DNA from: Bondarzewia mesenterica
Lineage: Eukaryota > Basidiomycota > Agaricomycetes > Russulales > Bondarzewiaceae
Length of the DNA: 49,293 nt
Direction of reading: 5' to 3'
Assembly (NCBI GenBank): GCA_004802705.1
Contig: SGPL01000229.1
Coordinates: 1-49,293 of the forward strand
Part shown: piece by piece, positions 36,561 through 48,199 of the stretch
How positions within the stretch are numbered: position 1 is the stretch's first letter
Layout of the letters: each line of letters opens with the position of its first letter
Program-made: the position numbers and the translations under genes
The notes under the pieces: generated by a model
Told to the model about the DNA's origin: nothing
Database searches by the model: none
What the model saw: only the letters and a program-made list of their open reading frames with translations

Positions 36561-36999
36561 CCTCCCTCGCCCATCCCCCTTCCCACCTCCATCCCCACGC
36601 CTCCTTTCCCATGCCCTCGGTCAGCGCCTGCCACGCACGTTCTTTCCAACACATCTCGGTTGTGCACATATGTATGTAACTATCCTTTCTTCTACGTGAT
36701 CTAGCACACGACGCGAGCAGCTAGATCGCTCTATGAGGATTGACAAGGCCGATTCACGACACAGGTCGTCAGGTGTTTCTCCAACCCCAACGTCTTCTCA
36801 TTCCTCTTTCTGCATTTATTTACACCTTGGTCCTGGTCGTGCTCTTCAATTGCGATTCAGGAAATGCCGTGTTGAACTGCGTCCTGAATCGCAGCCTGAA
36901 GAGCCTCTGATCACCTATCCTTACTGCTCCTAGTACTAGAACTGATGACGCTAATTATCCGCTTCTCGCTTCTCGCTTTGGTTCTGTACAGTCCCGATA
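36561..36999. other. Gap between fragments, nothing recognised
   Basis: No coding signal beyond short chance frames. A frame at 36733-36933 has no motif. Confidence 0.4.
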
Positions 37000-37995
37000 A
37001 CGGCCATCTCAATCGGCTTCTGCCTCAACTTGATCCCAACTGTAGGCGTCGTATTCGCGCCCTTCCTCGGCGGTGAAGGTCAGTCCCGTGCTCTTTCTCG
37101 TGGGTGACTGACTCATCAAATCGACGAATGGTTAGGAACACTCTACTCCGCGATCCACCATAGACAAGGGAGCTCATCGGCTCTCCGAGTACGGTCCCTC
37201 GGGTCCGTTCACACCGCTGCTGCTCATCTCCCCTCCGCTGCCCCTGCTGGCCAACGCCCCTAAAGGGTGCGTATCTACACATACATCCTCAATCTGTTCT
37301 CACTTATTTCCCTCTCTTGTTTTACTAATACCTATCTATGCCTCCAGGTGCCTATTTTTTTGTGAGTGGGGCAAAGACAGATGCGACTCGCCGACGTCCG
37401 ACCTGACGAAACAGTCGGCGAAATTTATCAACATGGCAACGGAAATTGGCGGGAGGGATGGGAAGGGCGGGATGGTGCATGGCATAAAGAGTTTGGGCAG
37501 ATGAGCATTCTGATCTTCCCAAGCGGCTGGAGGTTCATTTCCCTTCTTTCTTGTAAACCTCTACAATGGATATGGTATACGTTGCTTTGGGGTAGGGAGA
37601 CATCATGTTCGAAGGTACGCCCTTCGTTCTTTCCCCCGTCTTTACTCCACGTCACCTCGCAACATCTGCGCTTTATTTTTAAAGCCGGCTGTTGGGAATG
37701 GGTACGTCTCTTCCTCCACACGTGGCATTGCTTCTACCTCCGACTGAATTCTCAACCAGGACGTCTGCACCGGAATCGCAATCTTACTGCAAACTGGAGG
37801 GACCGTCGTCGACTCAAACCCACCCGAAGGCCTCGGCGAGACCGATCCGATCCCACTGGCTAACCTCGGTGGGAGGTGGTATGTCTACCCTTCCGACTTG
37901 CTGCCATCCCACACCATTCATGTTGTGTTATGAATCTCAGATACCTTGCGATCTGGGTGTGCTCAATGATGGAGAGGTTCGCGTATGAGCGGCCG
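37000..37995 (+). pseudogene. Inositol monophosphatase fragment
   Basis: After a CAG acceptor the first exon reads PITAISIGFCLNLIPTVGVV and FAPFLGGEGTLYSAI, the region that follows the DPIDGTTNF motif of the family; that metal-binding motif itself is absent, so the 5' part is missing. Later pieces are FINMATEIGGRDGKGGMVHG, ATMDMVYVALG, a TAG at 37593-37595, GDIMFEG, and CWEW spliced to DVCTGIAILLQTGGTVVDS, which carries the conserved W-D metal ligand. The end reads GGRYLAI before a stop. Inositol monophosphatase releases myo-inositol from its phosphates. Loss of the first metal site and the in-frame stop make this inactive. Confidence 0.75.
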
Positions 37996-38079
37996 ATGTA
38001 AGCATCGGATGAGACTAACAGAGTATCGTCGTCTATGCGTCGCATCACTCAGTACTAAATCAAATTTGATTGAAAAAGG

Positions 38080-38290
38080 AAATCCCAAATAGTAGCATCC
38101 TTCTCTTTTTCAATGAAGGCGAAAAGAGCTTTCGGGTAGCCAGCGCTAGAGCGGGGTGCAGTGTCACGGCCGTCATCGAAGAAGAAGTGGATGTAGACAT
38201 GCGGCACGCTGACGTCCTTGGCAGTTTCAAGAAGGGCGTAGCGGTGCGTGATATGCGAGTGCCCACCACCATCAGAAACCTTTCATGTAG
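38080..38290 (-). pseudogene. Phosphoglycerate mutase (cofactor-independent) fragment
   Basis: The minus strand reads VSDGGGHSHITHRYALLETA, KDVSVPHVYIHFFF and DGRDTAPRSSAGYPK, the SDGG.HSH and DGRDT.P.S motifs of the 2,3-bisphosphoglycerate-independent enzyme. A frame change of one base follows Pro-Lys before LFAFIEKEKDATI, and the match then ends. Only about 70 of more than 500 residues are present. Confidence 0.75.
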
Positions 38291-38329
38291 AAACGGAGTT
38301 AGAGATTGCATAAGACCATGAAAGAATGC

Positions 38330-38800
38330 ACACACCAGTCAAACGCACGCAACGTCTTGCTTACCATTGCTGCTGCCAAAAGTCCAAAGATGAAGCTCAC
38401 GAAATGAATCTCCCAGTGCCGCTCTCGCTTCTCCATAGTGTGATCATGCCCCATGGGACACCCTGCTTTCTCTCGATCTATCCCTTCTTCGTCCACCATG
38501 CTACAATACTGATGAGACCGAGGGAAGAGGGAATAGGGAGACCTTCGATATATTGTGCTTTCCCTGCTGCATCTTTAGACACGAGGGCAACAGTCACATT
38601 GAATCGAGCAAGCCGAGCGAGACCATAACAAATGGAACCCCGTCAAAACGATGGTGTCCAGTGTTGTCTGCAGACCGACGGCGAACGCTAGCTATGCCAA
38701 ATGAGATCTGGGTGAGTTTGAAATGCACGGCATTAGTATACGTCTGCCAGACCGGCAAGTCAGGTCTGGCGTACCAAATCGGCCAACGAATCAAGCTCCT
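38330..38800 (-). pseudogene. Pieces of an unidentified membrane protein
   Basis: Minus-strand segments include HWEIHFVSFIFGLLAAAMVS followed by KTLRAFDW (about 38415-38340) and DLPVWQTYTNAVHFKLTQIS (about 38762-38700). They are hydrophobic and bordered by GT/AG-like sites, but they do not join into one frame. I do not recognise the family. Confidence 0.3.
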
Positions 38801-39208
38801 GTCCTAACTACTGCTTGATTTTCTCCACCTCGCAACCTTCCCGTCCGAAAAGTCAAACATCAGACCCNCAAGGGGGAATATGTACGCCATCCATAGTTGT
38901 GATTCATCACGTCCCGAACCTNTACCTGCACCTCCATATCCCNCATGCCTCCCTTTCTGACTTCATGCAGGTGGGCACTTCTAGCCCACCATTTGGCTGA
39001 NCACGGTACGGGGCCAANGAGCGTTGACTCGCTTGCGAGCAGCATCGGCGGGCNTGCATGTGTCAGCNTTGCTGGACGGTGATAATGATAAATATAGCAA
39101 TGGTGCAGCATGCGCGTCAACNTTGTGCGCGAGCGGCTGGGCGGCGCCATCTTTTGGACGGCAAANGATTTTTGATGTGGGGTTTAGTGCGAGGGGAACA
39201 TCAATTTN
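38801..39208. other. N-containing junction, nothing recognised
   Basis: Several undetermined bases and no coding signal. Confidence 0.35.
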
Positions 39209-39960
39209 TCACCTGTGGTGATGTAGAGTAGGTCGGACGTCCGCCGCAGACGCTGGTGGTGGGATAGACAACGAGAGGAGGGCGGAGAGCGTGGCGAAGG
39301 GGATGTTGAAGTTGTTGCTGCTGGTCTCCGAGGGCGCGTTGTTGCCGTTCGCCTTGGCGCCTCCCTTCTTTCCCTTCTNGCCCTTGCCCCCTATGAAGTA
39401 CACCTCNTCATCCTGTCCTTTCTTTTTGTGCACGACCATGCCATCTTGGGGACCAGATTCGACTTTACTACGAATGTCCAGTTTCGGCTCTTCCGCGGAC
39501 TCCTCCTTCAACAACGTTGACGTGATCGGCGCATTTTTTAGACTTGCTGAAGAGGTAGTCGATGAGCGTCTGGCAGTCCTCGATCTGCACCTGGTAAGCG
39601 GGCTGTGAAGCCTCCTCTCGCAGGCGCTCCGCAATGTCCTCCTTCTGCTCCTCCTCAAGAGCGTGTTGCACACGTGCCCTCTCCGCACGCCTCGTCCGAT
39701 CCTCATTCACCTTGGCCCAGTCAGTATATGGTCGCAAGACGGTGTGGTTGATGGAGAAGTACCTGGTTCCGACCTCTGAAGAAGAAAGATCAACACACTG
39801 GTGAAACAGGATGAGATCAAGACATCTCTTTTTGTTCCGAGGCCCTGAATTCACCTGTCCTCCAGCACAACAAGACCCTGCATGGCCTGGGACGAGTATC
39901 CGCCATAGTTGCGCTGCAATGGCGCCCTTTGGTGACACTAACGCGCTCGCAATGGATGAC
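39209..39960 (-). pseudogene. Bfr1-like (nuclear segregation protein) fragment
   Basis: The minus strand reads a charged helix (ARVQHALEEEQKEDIAERLR) and then QPAYQVQIEDCQTLIDYLF, the conserved motif of Bfr1-type polysome-associated proteins. The frame must shift by one near 39530 to go on with LKNAPITSTLLKEE, GPQDGMVVHKKKG and a Lys/Gly tract, then FNIPFATLSALLSLSIPPPA. The match ends abruptly at Ala-Asp-Val near 39235, short of the family C-terminus. Bfr1 binds polysomes and mRNP at the ER. Frameshift, 5' loss and 3' truncation mark it as dead. Confidence 0.65.
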
Positions 39961-40437
39961 GTCGGGCTAGTCTTGTGCTCTCAACGAACTGCGCGTCCAT
40001 CTGGCAGCGCAAGCTGTCGGTCGAGCCGCGGCCTCCTCTGCGAATGTCAATGTGCGCGCGCTCAGCGTGTTATTGGCGTCCATCAGCTGGTTACATGTCT
40101 CGACCTGCTCCACCGTGTCCTCGTCATTGGCGTCTTCTGCCGCGAATTGCTGCTGACGCTGGTACTGCGTTGGAGAGCCGGGGCGGGAGTTGTCCTCCGG
40201 AAAGATTGAAACGGATTTAGAGATAGAGGAATCGGAGCAAGAGGGTAAAAGGGGAACGAACACACTTTCAGTCGGGATTGAGTTGCGCAGCAAAATAGTC
40301 AGCGTGCAGTGTAAGGAGAGCTTGATTCGGCGACATATGCGAAGCATGCGAATCAAGCAGATACATCAGGAATTTGAACTGAGAGCATTCGAGTTAGCTG
40401 TACCCGTCCTGTAGTAACTCCACTGTGGTAAACGTAC

Positions 40438-40640
40438 CTGGTTCCGCATAGAGTCCCTTTGAAACCCGAACTTCTGGGTGAGATCAAGAAAAATGTCCTC
40501 AATTTCCTCATACGAGATGGGTATTTGTTTGTCGACAGACCAGGCGGGGTATGGGTCTGATGAACCTGTTGGCCCAGATTGATGCATTCCACTCATATGT
40601 GAGTCGATAGAAGGAGCGTAATGGCGGCTGTGACCGCCAT
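40438..40640 (-). pseudogene. Beta-1,3-glucan synthase (FKS) N-terminal fragment
   Basis: The minus strand reads [20 protein letters not shown] then [19 protein letters not shown], the start of the conserved N-terminal domain of fungal FKS proteins. It ends one codon later, next to a GTACGT donor-like site, and nothing else of the roughly 1800-residue enzyme follows. The fragment lies next to the Bfr1 piece in the same orientation. Confidence 0.8.
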
Positions 40641-40907
40641 CGGATTCGGTTTTGCCATGACGGTGACCAAGAAAGAATGAAGTAGATAGTCCCAATTTGA
40701 ACGGCGTCGCGTCTATCCTCCGCGGAAAGCCCTTCTACCTGCTCAACCGTGTCCGCTCGCCGCGCACACCGTCCAACTGCGTCCGCTCGCCACACACACA
40801 GATACATACCTTCGGCTGGTTCGCGAAAGCAGGTCACACCTCACAGCACACCGTGCTGCAGCCACTTTTCAATCCCACTGCTAGCTTTGCTCTTTATTAC
40901 TTCCGTC
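40641..40907. other. Upstream region of the dioxygenase gene
   Basis: No coding signal. A short string GACACGGTTGAGCAGGTAGA near 40734-40753 (minus-strand reading) resembles one near 40105 (GACACGGTGGAGCAGGTCGA), a possible small duplication. Confidence 0.35.
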
Positions 40908-42505
40908 ATGGTCACTTCTACTACAACCACTGGCCATAAGAAAAAAAAGGTGTGTATGAGCTCTATTACAATTGAAAATAAAATATATGTATCTTTGGCT
41001 GTATCTGTTTTTTAGGCTGCTGTTCCTGCTCGTGTGCATAACACTCGGAGTGGACAGCTCCCCTTGCCATCCACTCGCTCTGGTGCCGTCCCTGCACCAC
41101 AAGGAGAATCGCACAAGACGTACTCGCACTCCGCATCCCACCTCAAAAAATTAGCAAAGCGTGCATCTCGATTGAAGGCATACCTCGATAAAGACGATCG
41201 TAAGTATACGGTGTTTAGTACATTGGCATCAGACTAACCTACATCACTCTTGCAAGACACTACTATCTTGCAAGATGTAGATCTTCAGCTGCTCAAAGAG
41301 CGGCACATTTTGGATAAAAACCTGGTTCAAGAGATGCGTACAAAGTGTGGAGAGATGGAGGCAAATGATAGCTTGAAACCTCAGGTGGAAAGTCATAGGT
41401 GGGTTGATAAGAATGGAGATTGGCTGGCAATCTATGCTAGCCATCATCAGGAGTCTGATGGTGGCCCTATCATTATTGATGGCTTTCAGGTACGTTTATT
41501 TATATTTTTATGCCATTATTCCTGTCTCTCATTGTTAGCAGAAAAAGGAGCAAAATGCTATGTTATATCATACCCAAAAACTCTTCTCTAAAGTGCCTCC
41601 AGATTGTCCTCAGTTGGGAGGTGATCAGCGTCATCCTGATGCTGCATCTGACCCATTTGTCTACTATTATGATTATAGTGACGCAGAATGCACTTGCCGT
41701 AAGTTTACCATATTCTTTTACAAGCTTCAAATATTGACAAATGATTATATTTTTAGCTCTTGGTAATCCATCCAGTGCATGCTTGCAGGATGACCCTCTG
41801 CGTTGGGAAAACATTGGCTTACGCCATGACGTTCAAGCTTGGTTTGAGCAAGGCAAGGAGGTGAGTCACTTGTTAGTTTCATTATATTGAAGAGATTAAT
41901 TTTTTTTAATACAGAAATTTGGTGTTTTGAAGCCCTCAGCAGATATGATCTCACCAGGTAGTGCAGAGAAGGTTATCTCTGCACGTGAGTATATCTGGGC
42001 ATCTCAGTACCAAACGGCCTACTTAAACAAGATTCTTGCTATTTTGGCACCTGTGGAGCATGCAAAGCTTCAGCGATCTCAGCGTACTGGACGATGGTAT
42101 CGTGAAGTCGATGACTCGTGCTTCTTGGGTATGGCAACTATCTGGAAGCTACAAGTCGAAGCACATGTCGACGGACACGACTATGAATTGTCTGTCATTA
42201 CATGTGCAGGAAATTTTATTGGCGGCCCTTTGTATCTTCCTGATCTCAATGTGGCATTGAAGTGAGTCTACTTCACTATNACATAGATTAATCTTCTGAT
42301 TATGATTATTAGCTATGCACCTGGGGATATTGCTATCATTCGTTCCCCTTATTTGTTTCATGCGGTTGGTCATTGGACTCCTGGTCCCAAGTTACCCAAT
42401 GACTCCTTTACTCCTGGGCGTGTGTCTTGGGTACATTTTAGTCACGCAGCTGTTGTAGAACAGCTATTGCACACGCGTGGCAAATCTGACAGTAAACACA
42501 AATAG
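40908..42505 (+). CDS. TET/JBP-like 2-oxoglutarate/Fe(II) dioxygenase, intact
   Basis: Seven exons (40908-40949, 41016-41199, 41257-41489, 41542-41698, 41757-41860, 41915-42261, 42313-42505) sum to 1260 nt and give 419 residues with every junction in frame and no stop. The N-terminus is basic and Ser/Arg-rich. The C-terminal 120 residues form the jelly-roll of the TET/JBP group: H324-V-D326 is the metal-binding HxD, NFIGGPLYLPDLNVALNYAP leads to the core, H372 in SPYLFHAVGHW is the distal metal ligand, and R392 in PGRVSWVHFSH is the likely 2-oxoglutarate ligand. TET/JBP enzymes oxidise 5-methylcytosine or thymine in DNA. Basidiomycetes have many copies associated with KDZ transposons. The introns are AT-rich and the codons less GC-rich than in neighbours. 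A prolyl-hydroxylase-like oxygenase with another substrate is the alternative. Confidence 0.82.
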
Positions 42506-43743
<1,238 letters not shown>

Positions 43744-44010
43744 GTGGTTAGCTTCTCAAAGGTCTTGTACAAACNAGCAACAACNAAATCCATCCGGCGC
43801 GTCGTCNAGCTCAACCTGACTAAGGTCCAGAGTACTACCCGACGCCAGCTGTGCGGCCGCACNGACGAGTACGTACATCTTTCTTGTGGATCTTCGTCTG
43901 CACTTAATGTCCGTGCAAAAGTTGAAATTGATGCGGTGACCNGTAGCGTTGCATTGAANGGGATATGCGGACAGCGTAGTGGAAGNTCCTGAATCAAGGG
44001 GATTGTTGAG

Positions 44011-44560
44011 CTAGTTCTCGACTTGGGGAAGATCTAGGGGGCGGATAGAAGAGCCATCCCATAGTGCGATGCCTCGAATACCGATGAGACTAATATGAGC
44101 TTCCCTNGTATACACGAACTGAGTGTCATTGCCCCAATCAAAGACGTCAGCTACAAGTCGACATCCNACGGTCGCACCGGCGGTGAAAATGAGGACCCAA
44201 TCTTTATGGGAAGAGCGTGGATAGAAGGCGTGATCGTGTGGAAGCAATGATGGAAGACNGTGATGCTGAAGANGGAGAGAGGGAATGAAGAGTTAAAGAA
44301 GAGGGATCTNGAGAGATGGACTTGGAGGGACGATATGACAGAGAGAAGGGGAGTAGGAAGAGAGGCAGCATAATCGAGATAGATCTGAGCGTCTGTTGGT
44401 GCACGCAGGAGGTGAGCTGTGAAGTTGTGGAGAATGTCAGAACTGACCTCAGAGAGCGGGATACTCCTTCTCAAGCATGTCTGGAAAGCTTCGAGAGTCT
44501 GTGCCGTTACGACGTAGCACGAGAACCTGAAGACACGAGATGATAAACTGCAGTGTAGCA
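44011..44560 (-). pseudogene. Molybdenum cofactor sulfurase N-terminal fragment
   Basis: The minus strand reads AQIYLDYAASLPTPLLSV, then after a damaged stretch DHAFYPRSSHKDWVLIFTAG, GCRLVADVFDWGNDTQFVY and REAHISLIGIRGIAL. This is the start of the class-V aminotransferase-like domain of MOCOS/HxB, which sulfurates the molybdenum cofactor of xanthine dehydrogenase and aldehyde oxidase. The region with the PLP-binding Lys and the C-terminal MOSC domain are absent. Confidence 0.7.
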
Positions 44561-46000
44561 GTCAAAACCAATGAATATTGTAGTACTTACCGATGGTGTG
44601 AATAAAACTGCCAGCTGTCAGCAAGACAGCTGGTGCATTGTCCGTTGACAAGATGCTCGATGCATGCAAAAAGGCGGGAAAGTTGCAACCCGGTATAACC
44701 TGTATTTACTGATATACGCTCAGCCACAATTCCGACCGGGGAAAGAGACCTTGCTTGAGGCCGTTTCAGAGCAGATTGCAAAGGATCATGTTTAAATGAT
44801 ACAATATGAAACATGGATATACGTGAGCATGAGCGGCAGTGAGCACAAATGTGGCCTTGAAAAGTCCAAGTAGCGCATATGCAGCAACGGGAGTAGGATC
44901 AAATATAAAAAAAATGGTGCGCACAATCGGTGTACATATTCACTTCACATCTCCAAAGTCACACCCCCTTTCCTTCGAGGGCGTTAGTGAAGAGTTCCTC
45001 GGCATTATCAGCAGTCAACCGCCCACTACCAGCATTCGATTCCGACTCATGAGACAAACACGACAGCATGGAACTATCATCGCTGGCCTCGCGTTCAAAG
45101 CTATAAATTGGCGCGTCGACCCCTTGCCACTCCATCCCACAGCGTACACTGCCAATTTGCTGCTCCACCTCTCTCATTCGGAGCTCCTCCTGCTGTTCCT
45201 GAACTTTCAGCATGTCAATCGCTAGCTCGTGCTCACGGAGACGACAGCGAATANTCTCAATGGCAGAATTTCNCGCAGCTCGCGCGGCTTGAACACGCGC
45301 CAGTCATCGGCGTGCGTAGTCTTTCGCCAGAGCACGCTTTCTAGTATCGACAATTAGTATGCAAGGCAACGATAAACNCANGGACCCACTTTCCAACTTA
45401 CCATGTTCTTCCCTTGGTATCTACACTCCTGAGGCAATTTGATGTCTCTCATTTTCTACAGTAATAAATNAGTTGATGATGGCCCCCGTCCTTTGCTTAA
45501 TATCGCATACCAATCGAATATCTACGCCAGGAGGAAGCTTTGCGAATCCAGGGAATATTTGTCTCAGGGTGGCGGAGTCGATGGACACATCATCATCATC
45601 AGCGGCTTCCTTAGAGAGTCGGGTAGCCATNGAGGATAAGGGATTTACGTGTGGTATGAGTGAATTGCACGGACGATGATCTGGTGTAGTGACGGCGATT
45701 TCAGACATAACGGGAGCACTCTGCACAGTATCCTTAATCTGACAGACAATGGATTTACGTTATCTTTAAGTTGTAAGGGATATGCAATAACAAGATAGTC
45801 TTATTGTAATGAAACTACATATGATAATGGTATTACAAGTAGATAAAAATAAGACGATCTCATTGTAATTCCATTGCAGGNGAGATAGAATCGACCNGAA
45901 GTGATTCCAACCGCTCCCTGCATCCTCCAACGTTTTCCGCTCCTTCTCTTTCAATGTAAATCCATTTTCTGTGTTGTACCATTAATCTATGTGGCCAACT
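44561..46000 (-). other. Unassigned stretch with possible minus-strand exons
   Basis: A segment at about 45270-44959 encodes a charged helix (IRCRLREHELAIDMLKVQEQ, QEELRMREVEQQ) and a tail with EREASDDSSMLSCLSHE. A segment at 45726-45421 encodes ATRLSKEAADDDDVSIDSAT followed by LRQIFPGFAKLPPGVD. Both look more protein-like than chance but I do not know the family. The part from 45727 to 46000 is AT-rich without coding signal. Confidence 0.35.
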
Positions 46001-46032
46001 NGACCTCCCGATGGTTCTAAACCATCCGGGAC

Positions 46033-47435
46033 TTGAAAATGCCAGCACTGCNGGAATGCTTTCANTGTCCAAGGGTGGTCAACCACGGAAGAGCGCATGC
46101 TCNTAAACAGGNGGACAGTGAGCGAGACAGGGCATTCGAGGAGATGTATGTGAAGCAAAAGGTATGTCCCTACAATCNTAAGTCCACACAGGACGATGAC
46201 NGTGAACAGACGAACCGGCCTCGAAAACNTCGTAAACTCGACTCTCCCNGTCCTTCCTCTTCCGAGACNGAAAATGAGTCCAAAACTGCACCCGCATCAC
46301 CTCCACCAGCCACCCANAGCCTACCCTCCTCGCTCCGTCATTTCCCATTCCCGCACNCCCCAATGCCCCAGCTAGATCNGAACTTGCCGCGCAGGGTCTC
46401 GATCGCNCATTCANGCGCGCCCAGCTCGTCGACCCNGCCCTCTCCATTAAACTGACATTCCAAGGNGAAGAGGACGAGCAGACTGGCCTCAGTCTACGGA
46501 TGAGAATGCNGTTGAGANAGTTGGGGATCGAGGAGCTGTTCGCTGGTGCNTAGCGCTTTCTTTTTCAATTTTTTTTTCGTATTAGGTCGAGCCATGCTGG
46601 AATATCTCATGATATACTAACCGAGTCTTTTGCTCATCTCGTGAATGTGCAGTGCAGACCACGCTGCTCTCACTACTGCTTCCTCCTAGTCACCTTCAGC
46701 GGTCATTATATCTCCCGTACANTCCTCCCAGTGACATCTGCGTCTCTGCGCCGACTGGGAGAGGAAAGACTCTGGCTTACGTCTTGCCCATCGTCGAGGT
46801 AATTCTTTTTTTCCAGTTGTCTCAGTCATACACTCACGCGCGTATCTGCACTTGCTGCGTGCAGACACTGTCCGCGCGGGTAGTGATGCATTTATGCGCT
46901 TTGATTGTTTTACCCACGTGTGATCTTGTCGCTCAGGTGCGAGAGACCTTCGAAGCTGTAAGCAAAGGCAGAGGTTTGAAGGTAAGCCTGAATCCTTTTG
47001 TAGTCATCGGTCGAGAAGTTCAGCATGGCAGATCAGATAAGGACCGCAACAGGACAGCATTCATTCGCGCACGAGCAAAATTAGCTCATCTCAGACAGGT
47101 CACGACGGTAAGTCAGGCTTATTGAGGACGATGTTAGGATTGTATTCAACACAGCCGATAGTCTGCAAGGTGGCTCTAGTAAAGTGGACATTTTGATATT
47201 ACGCCTGGGCGATTGATGGACCATCTGAACGGGACGCCAAATTTTTCACTGCAGCACCTGCGGTTCCTTGTAAGATTTGTCCCATTCCCATTCCCATTCC
47301 AGTGTCTTCCCAAGTCCGAGAACTGACCGACAATTTGGCAGGTGATAGATGAGGCTGACCATCTGCTAGCACAGTCCTTCCAAGACTGGCTTGCCCAAGT
47401 CCTCGCCGCCACCCGCCCTCCACTTTTCGGTTTCC
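46033..47435 (+). pseudogene. Dbp6/DDX51-like DEAD-box RNA helicase fragment
   Basis: An N-terminal Ser/Pro/Glu-rich region is followed by TFQGEEDEQTGLSLRMRM and LGIEELF (Q-motif area), VSAPTGRGKTLAYVLPIVE-like motif I, LIVLPTCDLVAQVRETFEAV (motif Ia, with Cys where PTR is expected), and ATGQHSFAHEQAKL. Near 47200 a missing base shifts the frame so TPGRLMDHLNGTPNFSLQHL is out of phase, and a TGA follows in the current frame. Motif II is VIDEADHLLAQSFQDW. The match stops at AATRPP near 47435; the second RecA domain is absent. Dbp6 acts in 60S ribosome biogenesis in the nucleolus. Confidence 0.8.
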
Positions 47436-47749
47436 TATTCGGAAAATGCCTCTCCTCTATCATCGTCACTCCCGTATCCCGAACTCCCTTTCTCCGGCAT
47501 TTCTCCATCTCCTGCGAGACGTGCCGACTGTACACACGGACATTGACGAGAAGAAAGAACGAAAGGAGAAGAAAGAAAGAAAGAAAAACGGGAGGGGAAC
47601 GATGGATCGACAGGACGACGATATCAAACGGCGTAAGACAGTGAAAGAAGGGGTGGGTGGGGGAGACAAGACAAGTCTCCCATGAGAGAGCTATATACAC
47701 ATATATATACACGTTCACAATCCGTCTGCGTACCAGGAGCGTGAGCAGG

Positions 47750-48136
47750 ATACCCGGGACGATGACGAGGAACGCGAGCACGCGGAACGTCGACGCCACG
47801 CTCGCGACCCACGAGTCGGGTCCGTAATTCCACAGGCAGTCGACGTACCATCGCCAGAGCGTCGTCGCGATCATCGACGTATACTAGAGAGAGAGAGAGA
47901 GGACGCTGCGCGGGTGTCGAGATCCTGGCACTGCCAGATCCTATCGTAGGGCTGGGAGAGGCTTGGTCAACTCCAACTCCCGACGCTCCGCAAGTCAAAC
48001 CCCATGGCCAGACGCGTCCTCCGCGCGTGCCCTCGATTCCGCGGCGCTTTCCTTCAGGGAGTCGGCCCCTGGCTAGTCCATGCACACATACAGTACTCGA
48101 CTCAAACACCGTCCGCATCACATCAAACCACGCCAA
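47750..48136 (-). CDS. Small single-pass membrane protein, partial or uncertain
   Basis: A first exon starting at 48136 reads MAWFDVMRTVFESST and can splice at a GTATGT donor to a second exon after a TCTAG acceptor near 47887: YTSMIATTLWRWYVDCLWNY, GPDSWVASVASTFRVL, then a hydrophobic helix AFLVIVPGILLTLL ending at a GTACGC donor near 47737. The final exon was not found; it would lie within or beyond the helicase fragment. Family unknown. The gene may be intact at its 5' end and cut at the border of the fragment zone. Confidence 0.45.
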
Positions 48137-48199
48137 AATCCATATCCAACAGCACCGCGACGTTCACATACGTTACTTATATATTTTTAAATTAAACGA

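Noticed and set aside
40697..40939. Plus-strand frame running into the dioxygenase start
   Set aside because: It is in a different phase from the first dioxygenase exon, and the ATG at 40908 gives an in-frame seven-exon gene without it.
47176..47874. 232-codon minus-strand frame
   Set aside because: Most of it is antisense to the helicase fragment; only the part encoding the small membrane protein exon (above about 47737) looks real.
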